Shown: positions 16,745 through 25,616 of the stretch, piece by piece | How positions within the stretch are numbered: position 1 is the first letter of the stretch | Layout of the letters: each line of letters begins with the position of its first letter | Source of the DNA: JBECKX01 sp964468475 | Lineage (GTDB): Bacteria; Zixibacteria; MSB-5A5; CAIYYT01 | NCBI GenBank assembly: GCA_964468475.1 | Contig: CAYXUL010000021.1 | Location: 1 to 46,262, forward strand | DNA: 46,262 bases | Direction of reading: 5' to 3' | Notes under the pieces: model-generated | Told to the model about the DNA's origin: nothing | What the model saw: the letters and a program-made list of their open reading frames with translations, nothing else | The model's database searches: none | Made by a program: the position numbers and the translations under genes

Positions 16745-17713
16745 ATGATTCGATACAGCTATTTCACGCCGGACGATGGACTCGTGCAGGGGGAAGGCAT
16801 TCAGGACTTCAAGAAGCTGCTTGAACGCCCCGAATCGGTGCTCTGGGTCGATTTGGCAGCGCCAACCGATGAAGAGTCGTACATACTTACTTCTGATTTC
16901 AAATTTCACCCACTGGCCATCGAGGATGTTCTTTCGGAAATGTCGCATCCCAAGGCTGATGACTACGACAGGTATATCTTTAGCATTGTCCAGGTCCTGG
17001 GTCCGCCGCTCGAAGAGGAAGACATAGAAGTTAAAGGGATCGGGCTGTTTCTCTCTCACAATGCCGTAGTCACAGTGCATTTTCATGAGGTGCGCTCGCT
17101 GGAGAATGTGCTGAAGCGCCTGAGCCGCGACAGCCGGTTGATCTCACGCGGCGCCGATTTTCTTTTTCATACGATAGTCGACTATATCGTGGACGCCTAC
17201 TTCAGCGCGTTGAACACGCTGGAGCTGGCGGTAGATGTTATCGAGAAGGAAGTATTTGAGGATCCGAGCGAAGGAACTCTCCGCCGGATGTTCAGGATTC
17301 GCCGCGATCTCTCGATCATTCGCCGGGTACTTCTGCCGCAGTCGGAGGTAGTTTCGAAGTTCAGCAAGGAACAGTTTGATGTAATCACTCCCAAGGCTGC
17401 CATCTACTTTTCTGACATCATGGATCACCTCCACGTCTTGCTTGCAACCGCGGACAACCAGCGCGATTCGATCACTTCGGCCATGGACCTCTACTTCTCG
17501 ATTATCTCTTCGAATACCAATAATGTCATGAAATTCCTCACCGTGCTCTCGGCGCTGTTCCTGCCGGCGACTTTTATTGTGGGATTCTACGGCATGAACT
17601 TCCACCAGATGCCGGAGCTGGACTGGGAATACGGCTATCCGTTTTCGATAGCGCTTATCGTCATCGTCATCGTAGCCCTGTTAGTCTTCTTCAAAAAAAG
17701 AGATTGGCTTTAA
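16745..17713 (+). CDS. corA: CorA-type magnesium/divalent cation transporter
   Basis: A 322-residue protein. The GMN signature lies at residues 283-285 (FYGMNFHQMPE), between the two C-terminal membrane segments (about 262-282 and 295-315). The large N-terminal part is cytoplasmic, with the long stalk helix before the first membrane segment. It ends in a positively charged FFKKRDWL, like many CorA proteins (often ...KRWL). It probably forms a pentameric Mg2+ channel. The gene is separated from its neighbours by 182 bases upstream and 57 bases downstream, so it is likely monocistronic. No M-box was recognised upstream. Confidence 0.92.
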   Translation: MIRYSYFTPDDGLVQGEGIQDFKKLLERPESVLWVDLAAPTDEESYILTSDFKFHPLAIEDVLSEMSHPKADDYDRYIFSIVQVLGPPLEEEDIEVKGIGLFLSHNAVVTVHFHEVRSLENVLKRLSRDSRLISRGADFLFHTIVDYIVDAYFSALNTLELAVDVIEKEVFEDPSEGTLRRMFRIRRDLSIIRRVLLPQSEVVSKFSKEQFDVITPKAAIYFSDIMDHLHVLLATADNQRDSITSAMDLYFSIISSNTNNVMKFLTVLSALFLPATFIVGFYGMNFHQMPELDWEYGYPFSIALIVIVIVALLVFFKKRDWL

Positions 17714-17731
17714 GGAATTTTCTGTTATTTT
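17704..17731 (+). promoter_or_regulatory. Possible promoter of the tetR-efflux operon
   Basis: TTGGCT (17704-17709), 16-base spacer, TATTTT (17726-17731), each 4 of 6 to consensus. It ends ten bases before the palindromic operator, so a bound repressor would cover the start point. The -35 lies in the end of corA. Confidence 0.4.
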
Positions 17732-17740
17732 CTGCAACAA

Positions 17741-17758
17741 ACGGACTGACCAGTCCGT
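17741..17758. promoter_or_regulatory. TetR-type operator palindrome
   Basis: ACGGACTGACCAGTCCGT: two perfect eight-base half-sites around a two-base centre, 12 bases before the tetR ATG. The core GACTGACCAGTC is like known operators of TetR-family efflux repressors. It most likely serves autoregulation and control of the efflux genes downstream. Confidence 0.8.
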
Positions 17759-17770
17759 CTAACAGGAAAT

Positions 17771-18400
17771 ATGAAACGAGTGCGCCAGAAAAAACGACAG
17801 ATTTTGCCACCCGTGCAGAGACAACAGATGATTCTCGATGCTGCGCTGCAGATGTTCTCCCGATACGGTTATGAGTCGTGCGAAGTCGACAAGATCGCGG
17901 CATTCGCCGGAATAGGAAAGGGGACAATCTACCGTCACTTCCCCACCAAAGAGAACCTCTTTGTCAGCGTCATTGACCGCGGCTATGAGTTCCTCGACGA
18001 GAAAATGAAGGAAATGGACGAGTTCTTTGAAGCTTACGATGATTCCTGTATCAAGCTCGAAGAAATCATCACAAAGGAATTGACTTTATATGTGGATTTC
18101 TTTATCGACAACCCTGAGTACTACCGGATTCTGATGATCGAACGTCCGGAGATACGCCTAACGCTGCACGAGGAGACTATCAAAGGCCATCGCACTCATA
18201 TCGGCAAGCTCGTAGACCGCATAAAGGCAGGAATTCGTGCAGAGTATCTCGTAGATCTTGATCCGAGCTTCCTGGCCTACTGCTACCTGTCACTGGCCGG
18301 CGTAATCGTTGAAAGAAAGCTGTATGGTAAACGTAACACTCTCAAGAAAGACATCCGCCACGCCGTTGATCTGCTGTTGCGTGGCGTAATTGCGCAGTAG
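17771..18400 (+). CDS. TetR-family transcriptional repressor
   Basis: A 209-residue protein. The N-terminal helix-turn-helix lies at about residues 17-65, with the family-typical pattern ILDAALQMFSRYGYESCEVDKIAAFAGIGKGTIYRHFPTKENLF split here as ILDAALQMFSRYGY and GIGKGTIYRHF. The rest is all-helical and would form the ligand-binding and dimer domain. AGGAA (17764-17768) precedes the ATG. It is the first gene of a tetR-tolC-MFP-RND block, 38 bases before the TolC gene, and a perfect palindrome lies in its leader. The inducer cannot be inferred. Confidence 0.92.
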   Translation: MKRVRQKKRQILPPVQRQQMILDAALQMFSRYGYESCEVDKIAAFAGIGKGTIYRHFPTKENLFVSVIDRGYEFLDEKMKEMDEFFEAYDDSCIKLEEIITKELTLYVDFFIDNPEYYRILMIERPEIRLTLHEETIKGHRTHIGKLVDRIKAGIRAEYLVDLDPSFLAYCYLSLAGVIVERKLYGKRNTLKKDIRHAVDLLLRGVIAQ

Positions 18401-18438
18401 AGAGGATGCATTCGAACTAACTACATGAAGCACCCTGG

Positions 18439-19797
18439 ATGAGAATAGTGAAGAGGCAAATAATAAGACGATCGCAATTGCTCCTGGCTCTGGTAGTTTT
18501 CCTCCTGGCAGCTGCCACCGGCTCCGCTTTAACGATCGATGAAGCGGTCAAATTCGCACTTCAACGAAACCAGCAGTATCTGATCGCGCGATCGCAGCTG
18601 GAGAAAGCGGAGGCAGAAGTCCAGCAAGCTGAATCTGACATCCTGCCACACCTGAGTCTCAATTCCGGCTACACCCGAAATTTGATTGTACCGACCGCGG
18701 TGTTTCAGGGAATGCGCTTTAAGCTCGGTACCGACAACACCATCGATGTAGGTGTGCGAGTCACCCAGTCTCTGTGGCACAGCGGCACGGTACTGGCGGC
18801 TATCAAGATCGCCCGGCTTTACCGAGAATATACCCAGAGCGGTGTGGATCAGGCCGGAGCGGATGTAACCTTTAGTGTCAGGCGCGCCTACTTAGCCACT
18901 GTTCTCGCACGCAACAGCGTGGCCGTTTTCCAGGATGCGCTTGACGCCGCCCAGCTCAACTACGAAATGGTGCAGAAGATGCAGGAACAGGGTGTGCGGT
19001 CGGAATTCGAGCTGCTGCGCGCCAAAGTCGAGGTCGCTAACCTGGAGCCGCAACTGACGCAGTCGCAAAACCAGGCTCGTATCGCAGAGAACCAGCTCAA
19101 AAACCTGATTGCCATGAACCTCAGCGATTCCCTGCAGCTTGAGTACAGTTTCAACGACTCCACCATGCAGCAGCGGCTGGAGTTACCGCGTCTGATCGGC
19201 CTCGCGAAACAAAACAGGTCGTCGCTGGAACAGCAGGATTTGCTCCGCCAAATCACGAAAAAGGCGATCGGTGTCACCGATGCCGACAATTCTTTCAAGC
19301 TTGACCTGCAATCGCAGTACGGCTGGTCATACCAGTCGGATAATCTGAAACTTGGGCAGAGCGATCTCTGGTCGAAGCAGTGGTCGGCAGGCCTCGTGTT
19401 TACCTGGCCGCTGTTCGACGGCTTCAAGAATAAGGCCCAGGTACGCAAGGCCAAGGTTGATTATAACGATGCCGAATTGACCTACGCACAGATGCTTGAT
19501 CAGCTTGAAGCCGATGTTCGCGAAGCCTACCTGCGTTATCACGAAGCCGGACAACGGCTGCAGGCGCAGGAGACAACGATCGCGGAGGCGGAAGAGGGTC
19601 TAAGAATCGCACGACTTCGCTACAGCAACGGCGTCGGCACCCAGCTTGAGGTGTTGTCGGCGGAATCCGCGCTGACACAGGCAAAGAACAATTATGTACA
19701 AGCAACTCATGATGCCGCGCTGGCCGTTTATAGCCTGCTGCATGTCACCGGAGTCGAGAACTTCGCTGAGTTGAGCAATGAGTTGGAGGAGCAATAG
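18439..19797 (+). CDS. TolC-family outer membrane efflux protein
   Basis: A 452-residue protein with a signal peptide (about 1-30), then the duplicated TolC fold: LTIDEAVKFALQRNQQYLIARSQLEKAEAEVQ near the start and a second copy containing WPLFDGFKNKAQVRKAK and ANGVGTQLEVL-like YSNGVGTQLEVLSAESALTQA near the end. Long helices match the trans-periplasmic tunnel. The stop (TAG) is directly followed by the ATG of the adaptor gene, with GGAGGAG inside the 3' end of this gene serving as its ribosome-binding site. Confidence 0.92.
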   Translation: MRIVKRQIIRRSQLLLALVVFLLAAATGSALTIDEAVKFALQRNQQYLIARSQLEKAEAEVQQAESDILPHLSLNSGYTRNLIVPTAVFQGMRFKLGTDNTIDVGVRVTQSLWHSGTVLAAIKIARLYREYTQSGVDQAGADVTFSVRRAYLATVLARNSVAVFQDALDAAQLNYEMVQKMQEQGVRSEFELLRAKVEVANLEPQLTQSQNQARIAENQLKNLIAMNLSDSLQLEYSFNDSTMQQRLELPRLIGLAKQNRSSLEQQDLLRQITKKAIGVTDADNSFKLDLQSQYGWSYQSDNLKLGQSDLWSKQWSAGLVFTWPLFDGFKNKAQVRKAKVDYNDAELTYAQMLDQLEADVREAYLRYHEAGQRLQAQETTIAEAEEGLRIARLRYSNGVGTQLEVLSAESALTQAKNNYVQATHDAALAVYSLLHVTGVENFAELSNELEEQ

Positions 19798-20820
19798 ATG
19801 AAAGCTTGGCTGACGAAAGCAATTTTGATTCTTCTGGCCTCGGCTCTGGTTTGGGGGTGTGGCGGAAAAGAAGAGAGCACCACTCCGCTGCCGACGGTAC
19901 CTGTCAAGACTGCCAAAGTCGAAGCGGGCGGAATCCATGTCGTTCGTGAATTCGCAGGAGGCCTGATTGGTATCAGTCAGGCTGATCTTCATGCGCGTGT
20001 CTCAGAATCGGTGGAGAAGCTGCCGTTTGAGATCGGTGATCGTGTAAAGCAGGGTGACGTCGTTGTCTCCCTGAACAAGGGCGGCAGCACCTCGCGTTAT
20101 TATCAGGCGCAGGCCACCTTCGAAAATGCCCGCAAGAACTTCGACAAGATGAAGAATCTCTTTGAGCAGAAGGCGATCTCCGAGACTGAGTTTGACAACG
20201 CTCAGAGTCGTTTCGAAGTTGCCCGCGCTGACTTCAAAAGTGCCCGTGATCAGGTTGATATCACCTCGCCAATCACTGGCCGGCTAGTAGAACTTGACGT
20301 CCAGGTCGGCGACGTTCCCAAGCTGGGGGACGTAGTTGCGCGTGTCGCGAGGGCCGATACTCTACACATGAATTTTGGCGTGCCGCAGAATCTGGTAGAT
20401 AAATTCAGGCTGGGTATGACCGGGGAGTTGACGGTGGCATTTGATTCAGTAGTTCACAATTGCACGGTAACCAAGGTTTCCAGCGCTGCCGACCCGGATA
20501 CCCGCACCTTCACCATCGAAGCATCCGTCCCCAACAGCAACGGTGTGCTGCAACCGGGAACGTTTGCGAAGGCGAGCTTCATCGTGGATAACAAGCCGGA
20601 CGTGCTGACGATTCCGCAGAAAGCACTCCTTTCCGAGGAGGGAATCTACTCGGTGTTTGTCGTCGAAAACGATACCGCCTATGCCCGCACGGTTGACGTT
20701 GGCATAAAGAATGGCGTGAATGCTGAGATCACTTCCGGCCTCAAGGCCGGAGAAGAAGTTGTGCAGTTGGGACAGAATTTCCTCTCCGACGGCTACCCCA
20801 TTGTTCGCTCGGAGAAGTAG
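19798..20820 (+). CDS. RND efflux periplasmic adaptor (membrane-fusion) lipoprotein
   Basis: A 340-residue protein. The N terminus is a lipoprotein signal (LVWGCGGKEE, Cys at about residue 21). The biotinyl-lipoyl-like half-motifs (DLHARVSESVEKLPFEIGDRVKQGDVV and ITSPITGRLVELDVQVGDV) flank a helical hairpin, followed by beta-barrel and membrane-proximal domains, the usual order of AcrA/MexA-like proteins. It links the RND pump to the TolC channel. It lies between them without spacing on the TolC side and 15 nt before the pump gene. Confidence 0.92.
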   Translation: MKAWLTKAILILLASALVWGCGGKEESTTPLPTVPVKTAKVEAGGIHVVREFAGGLIGISQADLHARVSESVEKLPFEIGDRVKQGDVVVSLNKGGSTSRYYQAQATFENARKNFDKMKNLFEQKAISETEFDNAQSRFEVARADFKSARDQVDITSPITGRLVELDVQVGDVPKLGDVVARVARADTLHMNFGVPQNLVDKFRLGMTGELTVAFDSVVHNCTVTKVSSAADPDTRTFTIEASVPNSNGVLQPGTFAKASFIVDNKPDVLTIPQKALLSEEGIYSVFVVENDTAYARTVDVGIKNGVNAEITSGLKAGEEVVQLGQNFLSDGYPIVRSEK

Positions 20821-20835
20821 AAGGCAAATCCACCT

Positions 20836-23800
20836 ATGATACTCTCCCGCGTAGCTGTTAATCGACCCGTCTTTGCCACCATGGTGGTGCTGGCGCTGTT
20901 GGTGCTGGGCGCCTTCGCGTTCCGTGGCCTCAGCATGGAGCTGTTCCCTGACATCGAATTCCCGATTATTACCGTCACCGCCACCTATCCGGGTGCTTCA
21001 CCGGAGACGATGGAAACGGAGGTCGTTAAGAAAATCGAAGATGCCATCAATCCTGTGAATGGCATTAAGCACATCACCTCCACTTCACGCGAGGGAATCG
21101 CCTTCATCATTGTCGAATTCGAGCTTGAGGTGGACGACAATGTCGCCGCCCAGGATGTCCGCGATAAAGTGGCGGGAATACAGCCCGATTTGCCGGAAGA
21201 TCTCCAAGATCTTGTTGTGCAGAAGTTCGATCCGACCGCGCAACCGATTATGTCAATAGTGCTTTCGGGGGACATGTCGATCAGACAGCTCACGGTGATA
21301 GCGAAGGAGACAATCAAGAAAGGTATCGAGAATATCGAGGGCGTGGGTAATGTGGAGCTTGTGGGCGGCGAGGAACGCGAGATTCTGGTTCAACTCGATC
21401 TGAGCGCGCTGGAAGCCCTCAACCTCTCGATCTTCGACGTACAAAATAAGCTCGCCGCCGCCAGCCTGGAAATCCCGGCAGGCAATCTCAAACGCCGCGG
21501 ACAGGAACTGACGATCAAGACTCTCGGCGAAATCACCTCGCTCAAAGAGCTCGAGAACTTCGTCGTCAAGGATGACGGCAAGGTCCAGGTGCGTCTCCGG
21601 GACATAGCCCAGGTAAAAGATACTACCGAAGAGTTGACCTCGTATTCCCGTCTCAATGGCGCCAGGGCGGTTGGCTTGAATGTAATCAAGCAATCAGGCG
21701 CAAATGTTGTCGATGTGGCACATGCAGTCAGAAGTACGCTGGCGAGCCTGCGTGACAGAATTCCCAAAAATGCAAACGCAGCGGTAGTCGTGGACAATTC
21801 CGTGTTCACTGAAGACGCGGTCGATGATGTGATCACCAACATGATTTATGGTGGCATCCTCGCAATTATCGTGATTTTCCTGTTCCTGGCTGATGTTCGA
21901 CCAACGATCATCTCGGCAATTGCCCTGCCAACCTCCATTGTTTCAACCTTCATCATTATGGGCGCACTGCATTTCAGCCTGAACTTCATGACGTTGCTGG
22001 CACTGTCGCTGGCTGTGGGGTTGTTGATAGATGATGCAATCGTGGTGATCGAGAATATCTACCGCCACTTCGCGATGAAGAAGTCACCCAAGCAGGCGGC
22101 TCTCGATGGAACCTCCGAGATTGCTCTGGCCGTACTGGCGACCACATTCACAATTCTGGTGGTGTTTGTGCCTGTGGCTTTCATGAAGGGAATCGTCGGC
22201 CAGTTCTTTTATTCGTTTGGCATTACCGTGGCCGCGGCAGTTGCTTTCTCGATGTTTATCGCTTTCTGGTTGACTCCGATGCTCTCGTCGCGGTGGCTCA
22301 CCAAGGAAAATGTCCATCACGAGGGCACCCGGAACCCGATTTATAGAGTCACCAATTGGTGGAATACTTCTTTCGAAAAAGTGCGTGACTATGTTAAGGT
22401 CGCGATCAGGTTTTCACTAAAGCATCGTTGGCAGGTCATGATCATCGCGATAGTCACCTTTGTTGGCAGCTTGTTCCTGGTGCGGTTTATTGGCGTAGAA
22501 TTCGTGCCCGCTTACGACAGGGGTGAATTTTTTATGTCCTTCGAAGCCGCTCCCGGCACCAGCATTGAGGAGACGGCTGATATGGCGCGGGGACTGGAAA
22601 AGGCCATTGAGAAACATCCGGAGGCTAAGGATATCTATCTGACCATCGGTACAGGCAACCTTCCTAAGAACCAGGGGCTGATCACGGTGAAGCTTGTGGA
22701 TCTGTCGAAGCGCAGCAAGTCGTCATTCGAGCTGATGGATGAGCTTCGCAGCGAATTGGCCGATTACGCAGGCTTCAAGCTGACGATGACTGGACAAGAG
22801 TCGCAGGGAGGTGGCAACCTGCCAGTCGAGATTTCCGTCTCAGGCGAAAAACTTGACCGCCTGGTAACGATCGCACACGAAGTTGAGGATTCCGTCCGTG
22901 CCACGCCGGGGGCTGTTGAAGTTGATAACTCCCTGGGTTCCGGTAAGCCGGAATTGCAGGTGTCGCTGGACCGGGACAAGATTGCCGATCTGGGGCTTAA
23001 TGTGCAGCAGATCTCACTGGCGATGCGCTATCTGGTAAACGGCGTTGTGCCTTTCCGTTTTCGTGAGTCGGACAAGGAAGCTGACGTTCGTCTGCAATTG
23101 CGGCCGGAAGATCGTAATGATCTCTCCGATCTCTCCCGAATCCTGATTCCATCGAGCAAAGAGATCAACGGCAAGCATGGACAGCAGTTCCCGCTCAGCT
23201 ATGTGGCCGACTTCAACGAGGCCAGCGCCTATTCCGAGATCACACGATATGACCGACAGAAGACGATCAAAGTCACCGCCACCAATTCCGGGCGAACGGC
23301 GGGAGATGTCCGCGCGGAAGCATTCGCCAAAGCCTCAAAGATACCCACACCTCCCGGCTACAGAATCTATGCTACCGGTCAGGCGGAGCAGCAGGCCGAG
23401 TCTTTCGGCTATCTGATGGATTCCCTGGTGCTGGCTATCATTTTGATCTTCCTGGTGCTGGCATCCCAGTTCGAGAGCTTCACCGACCCGTTCTCTATTA
23501 TGCTCTCCCTGCCGATGTCGCTCCTGGGTGCCTTCCTGGGCCTGCTGATATTCGGTTCCTCGATCTCGATTGTCTCTTTGATCGGTATCATCATGCTGAT
23601 GGGACTGGTCACCAAGAACGCGATTCTGATGGTCGACTTCGCCAAGCAAGAACTAGCGCGGGGCGTCAATCGTCAGGATGCGTTGGTGGATGCCGGCGGT
23701 ATCAGGTTCCGGCCGATCATGATGACTACCCTGGCGATGATTTTCGGGATGCTGCCACTGGCGCTTGGATTCGGTCCCGGCGCCGAACTACGTGCCGGTA

Positions 23801-23958
23801 TTGCCCGGGCGGTGATCGGCGGCTTAGCAACCTCAACCGGATTGACCCTGATTGTCGTACCAGTCGTGTACAGTCTCTTGGACGATTTCATCCATAAGGT
23901 GACCGGCAGGGGGAAACTCGACACGAGCACATCTGGTGAAGGCAAAACGGTTGGTTAA
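20836..23958 (+). CDS. RND-family multidrug/solute efflux transporter
   Basis: A 1040-residue AcrB-like protein with 12 membrane segments and two large periplasmic loops. Proton-relay residues are intact: LLIDDAIVVIENIYRHF in TM4 with D399 and D400, and LVTKNAILMVDFAKQE in TM10 with K927. The N terminus (PVFATMVVLALLVLGAFAF) is the typical first membrane helix. It resembles the HAE-1 hydrophobe/amphiphile group rather than heavy-metal CzcA proteins. The substrate is unknown. The last 23 bases overlap bshC, so bacillithiol genes may be cotranscribed with the pump. Confidence 0.93.
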   Translation: MILSRVAVNRPVFATMVVLALLVLGAFAFRGLSMELFPDIEFPIITVTATYPGASPETMETEVVKKIEDAINPVNGIKHITSTSREGIAFIIVEFELEVDDNVAAQDVRDKVAGIQPDLPEDLQDLVVQKFDPTAQPIMSIVLSGDMSIRQLTVIAKETIKKGIENIEGVGNVELVGGEEREILVQLDLSALEALNLSIFDVQNKLAAASLEIPAGNLKRRGQELTIKTLGEITSLKELENFVVKDDGKVQVRLRDIAQVKDTTEELTSYSRLNGARAVGLNVIKQSGANVVDVAHAVRSTLASLRDRIPKNANAAVVVDNSVFTEDAVDDVITNMIYGGILAIIVIFLFLADVRPTIISAIALPTSIVSTFIIMGALHFSLNFMTLLALSLAVGLLIDDAIVVIENIYRHFAMKKSPKQAALDGTSEIALAVLATTFTILVVFVPVAFMKGIVGQFFYSFGITVAAAVAFSMFIAFWLTPMLSSRWLTKENVHHEGTRNPIYRVTNWWNTSFEKVRDYVKVAIRFSLKHRWQVMIIAIVTFVGSLFLVRFIGVEFVPAYDRGEFFMSFEAAPGTSIEETADMARGLEKAIEKHPEAKDIYLTIGTGNLPKNQGLITVKLVDLSKRSKSSFELMDELRSELADYAGFKLTMTGQESQGGGNLPVEISVSGEKLDRLVTIAHEVEDSVRATPGAVEVDNSLGSGKPELQVSLDRDKIADLGLNVQQISLAMRYLVNGVVPFRFRESDKEADVRLQLRPEDRNDLSDLSRILIPSSKEINGKHGQQFPLSYVADFNEASAYSEITRYDRQKTIKVTATNSGRTAGDVRAEAFAKASKIPTPPGYRIYATGQAEQQAESFGYLMDSLVLAIILIFLVLASQFESFTDPFSIMLSLPMSLLGAFLGLLIFGSSISIVSLIGIIMLMGLVTKNAILMVDFAKQELARGVNRQDALVDAGGIRFRPIMMTTLAMIFGMLPLALGFGPGAELRAGIARAVIGGLATSTGLTLIVVPVVYSLLDDFIHKVTGRGKLDTSTSGEGKTVG

Positions 23959-25594
23959 AACACAGCAAGCGATTACCCCGAAGGAAACAATCAGCTTCGA
24001 TCAGATTCCCGGCAGCAGGAAGCTCTTTCTCGATTTTCTGGCTGGCAAGACCTCGGACTATTTCCGCTACGATTTCAATTCCGATGATGACTTGCGGCAG
24101 CTACAGCAGAAACTCTCTGAGCGTGAATTCGATCGTGAACGTATCGTTGCCGTTCTGACCGAGCAAAACAAACGCTATGGCGCCGGCGAGCGCACTCTTC
24201 AGAACATAAGGAAGCTTCGCAAGCCAGACACTACTGCGGTATTCACCGGGCAGCAGGTGGTGATGTTTGGCGGACCGCTCTACACCTTTTACAAGGCCGC
24301 CCTCGCCGTATGCCTGGCCGATACCGAGTGCCGCAAAGTACCCGGTAACGTCGTGCCGATTTTCTGGATGGCTGCCGATGATGCCGATTTCGATGAAGTT
24401 GCCAATCTCACGCTGCAAACCGATGATGACCGCCTCGCTGAGCTTACTTACAAACCGGAAGACTCGGTTGTCGGTAAGCCAATGTCTGAAGTTACTCTTG
24501 ATAAAGGAGTCGAGATACTTCTCGACGAGTACGAGCAATTGCTGCCGGACACCGAATTTCGCCCGGAATTGATGGACGTCCTGCGCGAGTGTTACCAGCC
24601 GGGAGAGTCAATAGTCACTGCATTTGGAAAATACATGATGCGCCTGCTCGGCGATACCGGGCTGGTGCTGATTGATCCCAGCGATGCTGAATTCCGCAAA
24701 CTGGCTGAACCGGTGTTCCGCACAGAACTACAGGTCAGAGAGCGGGGAGCTCAGCTCGTAGAGCAATTTAATCAGCGTCTGGAGGCTAAGGGCTACCATC
24801 TCCAGGTTGCCAAGCCGGGTGACTATGCCAACCTCTTCTACTACAACGGCACTCGCACCAAAGTCTACTTTGCCGATGGTGGGTTTACTATCGATGACAA
24901 GTTCGTATCGCAAAGCGAACTGGAAGCTGAGCTGGCAAAGTCACCGCAGTTGTTTTCGCCCAATGTGTTCCTGCGTGCGATCGTCCAGAGCCACATCTTT
25001 CCAACGCTGGCCTATTTCGCGGGACCTGCGGAGGTTGCCTATTTCAGCCAGATCAGGGAGCTGTTCCAGCTGTTCGGCGAAGAGCCTCCAATAATCTATC
25101 CCCGCTTTTCGGCGACTCTGATTGAGGCTAAAGTCAGGCGGCTGCTGGAGAAATACGATTTAGGGTTTGCGGACTTCACCGGCGATCACGGCCAGTTAGC
25201 GACATCACTGCTGGAGGAATCATTCCCGTCAGTTTTCACCGAGAAGTTCAAGGATTTACGCGTTGAAGTGGAGCGAAGGCTTAGAGACATTCGCAGTAGA
25301 CTCGACAAGGATGATCATGGGCTCCTCAACAATGCCGAGCGGATGTCAGCCCGGATCGACGGCGAGATTCAGAAATTCGAAGAAAAAGTGTTTCAAGCCC
25401 ACCGTAAGAAGAACGAAATCGTGCGCAGCCAGATTGAGAGAATTGGATTTCATCTCTTTCCAAATGGAAAACTGCAGGAACGATTGTTCAGTCTAAACCA
25501 TTATATAGCTAAGTACGGTTTCGGTATTGTTCGCGAAATCTATGACCGGGTCGACTGTAACAGCAAGGTGCATCATTTGATCAACCTGCAGTAA
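23936..25594 (+). CDS. bshC: Bacillithiol synthase BshC (cysteine-adding enzyme)
   Basis: A 552-residue protein. Family-typical stretches: TAVFTGQQVVMFGGPLYTFYKAA near residue 100 (given here as TGQQ and GGPLYTFYKA), IFWMAADDADFDEV, VLIDPSDAEFRKL, a PNVFLRAIVQSHIFPTLAY segment, and a C-terminal coiled coil with the closing pattern QERLFSLNHYIAKYG. BshC adds cysteine to GlcN-malate in the last step of bacillithiol synthesis. Start is GTG 23936, overlapping the RND gene by 23 nt; a TTG at 23951 is an alternative and no strong ribosome-binding site distinguishes them. bshA follows after 22 nt. Confidence 0.93.
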   Translation: MKAKRLVKTQQAITPKETISFDQIPGSRKLFLDFLAGKTSDYFRYDFNSDDDLRQLQQKLSEREFDRERIVAVLTEQNKRYGAGERTLQNIRKLRKPDTTAVFTGQQVVMFGGPLYTFYKAALAVCLADTECRKVPGNVVPIFWMAADDADFDEVANLTLQTDDDRLAELTYKPEDSVVGKPMSEVTLDKGVEILLDEYEQLLPDTEFRPELMDVLRECYQPGESIVTAFGKYMMRLLGDTGLVLIDPSDAEFRKLAEPVFRTELQVRERGAQLVEQFNQRLEAKGYHLQVAKPGDYANLFYYNGTRTKVYFADGGFTIDDKFVSQSELEAELAKSPQLFSPNVFLRAIVQSHIFPTLAYFAGPAEVAYFSQIRELFQLFGEEPPIIYPRFSATLIEAKVRRLLEKYDLGFADFTGDHGQLATSLLEESFPSVFTEKFKDLRVEVERRLRDIRSRLDKDDHGLLNNAERMSARIDGEIQKFEEKVFQAHRKKNEIVRSQIERIGFHLFPNGKLQERLFSLNHYIAKYGFGIVREIYDRVDCNSKVHHLINLQ

Positions 25595-25616
25595 TCAACT
25601 CCTGGAGCTACGATTG

